DNA of 32,159 bases from Kiritimatiellales bacterium (GTDB lineage Bacteria > Verrucomicrobiota > Kiritimatiellia > Kiritimatiellales > Pontiellaceae). The DNA lies in contig JADGFE010000009.1 in assembly GCA_016744085.1 (NCBI GenBank), positions 1 to 32,159 on the forward strand. The letters are read 5' to 3'. This document shows, piece after piece, positions 31,999 to 32,159 of the stretch. Position 1 is the first letter of the stretch, and each line of letters opens with the position of its first letter. The notes below the pieces were generated by a model that saw only the letters and a program-made list of their open reading frames with translations, had not been told where the DNA came from and ran no database searches. Position numbers and translations under genes: made by a program.

Positions 31999-32035
31999 AA
32001 GGGCCTCGGCGTTTGCGCCGGGGCCCTTCCTTTTT
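31999..32035 (+). terminator. Strong Rho-independent terminator
   Basis: AAGGGCCTCGGCG (31999-32011) pairs over 13 bp (one G-T) with CGCCGGGGCCCTT (32016-32028) around a TTTG loop and is followed by CCTTTTT. It ends the protease gene and probably the whole pilM-secretin-protease transcript. The remaining 32036-32159 shows no gene I can support. Confidence 0.93.
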
Positions 32036-32159
32036 AAGAAAGCCGGACGCGCGTATGTATGTATACGTCTCTTCGGCGACCGCCTTGACAGGACTACGCG
32101 TTCTGAGTTTCGCGGGATGTTTTCCACTGAGCTGGCGTCCAACTGGCAGCCTCCGCCTG

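Noticed and set aside
31939-32142. 67-aa ORF on the - strand at the right edge
   Set aside because: It crosses the terminator hairpin in antisense, has no ribosome binding site and no recognisable pattern.

Overview
The window reads as a piece of chromosome from a Gram-negative, secretin-bearing bacterium, most likely of the PVC group (Kiritimatiellota, Verrucomicrobiota or Lentisphaerota). That placement is inference. It rests on the giant secreted protein built from DxDxDG / GWE repeats with choice-of-anchor-Q-like beta-helices, the RDPFWPVG protein in the pilus operon, and frequent lack of a Shine-Dalgarno sequence. There are no rRNA, tRNA, CRISPR or IS elements in view.

Region 1 (about 1-4650), molybdenum. 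On the + strand lie moaD and an unusual single gene fusing MoaE, a MoeB-type adenylyltransferase and a rhodanese. Facing them on the - strand is a molybdate ABC transporter, modA-modB-modC. A perfect 24-bp inverted repeat separates the convergent blocks. Another inverted repeat and a 14-nt tandem repeat lie around moaD. The 5' end of modA is odd: the signal peptide is in frame, but no ATG, GTG or TTG precedes it.

Region 2 (about 4650-10210), cell-surface polymer genes on the - strand. Two polytopic GT-C-like glycosyltransferase candidates overlap by 4 nt. They are followed by a five-helix membrane protein with an extracytoplasmic alkaline-phosphatase/sulfatase-fold domain (LtaS/OpgB/EptA-like).

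Region 3 (about 10260-23850), a type IV pilus / type II secretion-like machine. On the - strand are a pilin with its own promoter and terminator, and an operon of PilB-like ATPase, PilC-like platform protein, a PilS-like sensor and a PilR/NtrC-like sigma-54 activator. The sensor ends just after its phosphoacceptor helices and has no ATP-binding domain. On the + strand are an orphan MshEN/GspE-N domain protein and the tightly coupled operon PilM-PilN-PilO-PilP-like-secretin. I find sigma-54-type -24/-12 elements with correct GG-N10-GC spacing in front of three units: the pilin, the orphan MshEN gene and the pilM operon. The adjacent activator therefore probably controls the whole system.

Region 4 (23903-31930), directly behind the secretin and before a strong terminator, is one gene for a 2675-residue S8 (subtilisin-like) protease. 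It carries a propeptide-like region, LVIVD repeats, three TSP3-type calcium-repeat blocks and two beta-helix / choice-of-anchor-Q-like modules. The TSP3 plus beta-helix part is an internal tandem duplication of about 2.15 kb. Its position makes it a candidate dedicated substrate of the secretin machine. The most interesting proposal is this whole unit: a sigma-54-controlled pilus/secretion system with a catalytic-domain-less sensor, an orphan MshEN protein, a repeat-rich PilO-like protein and a giant protease.
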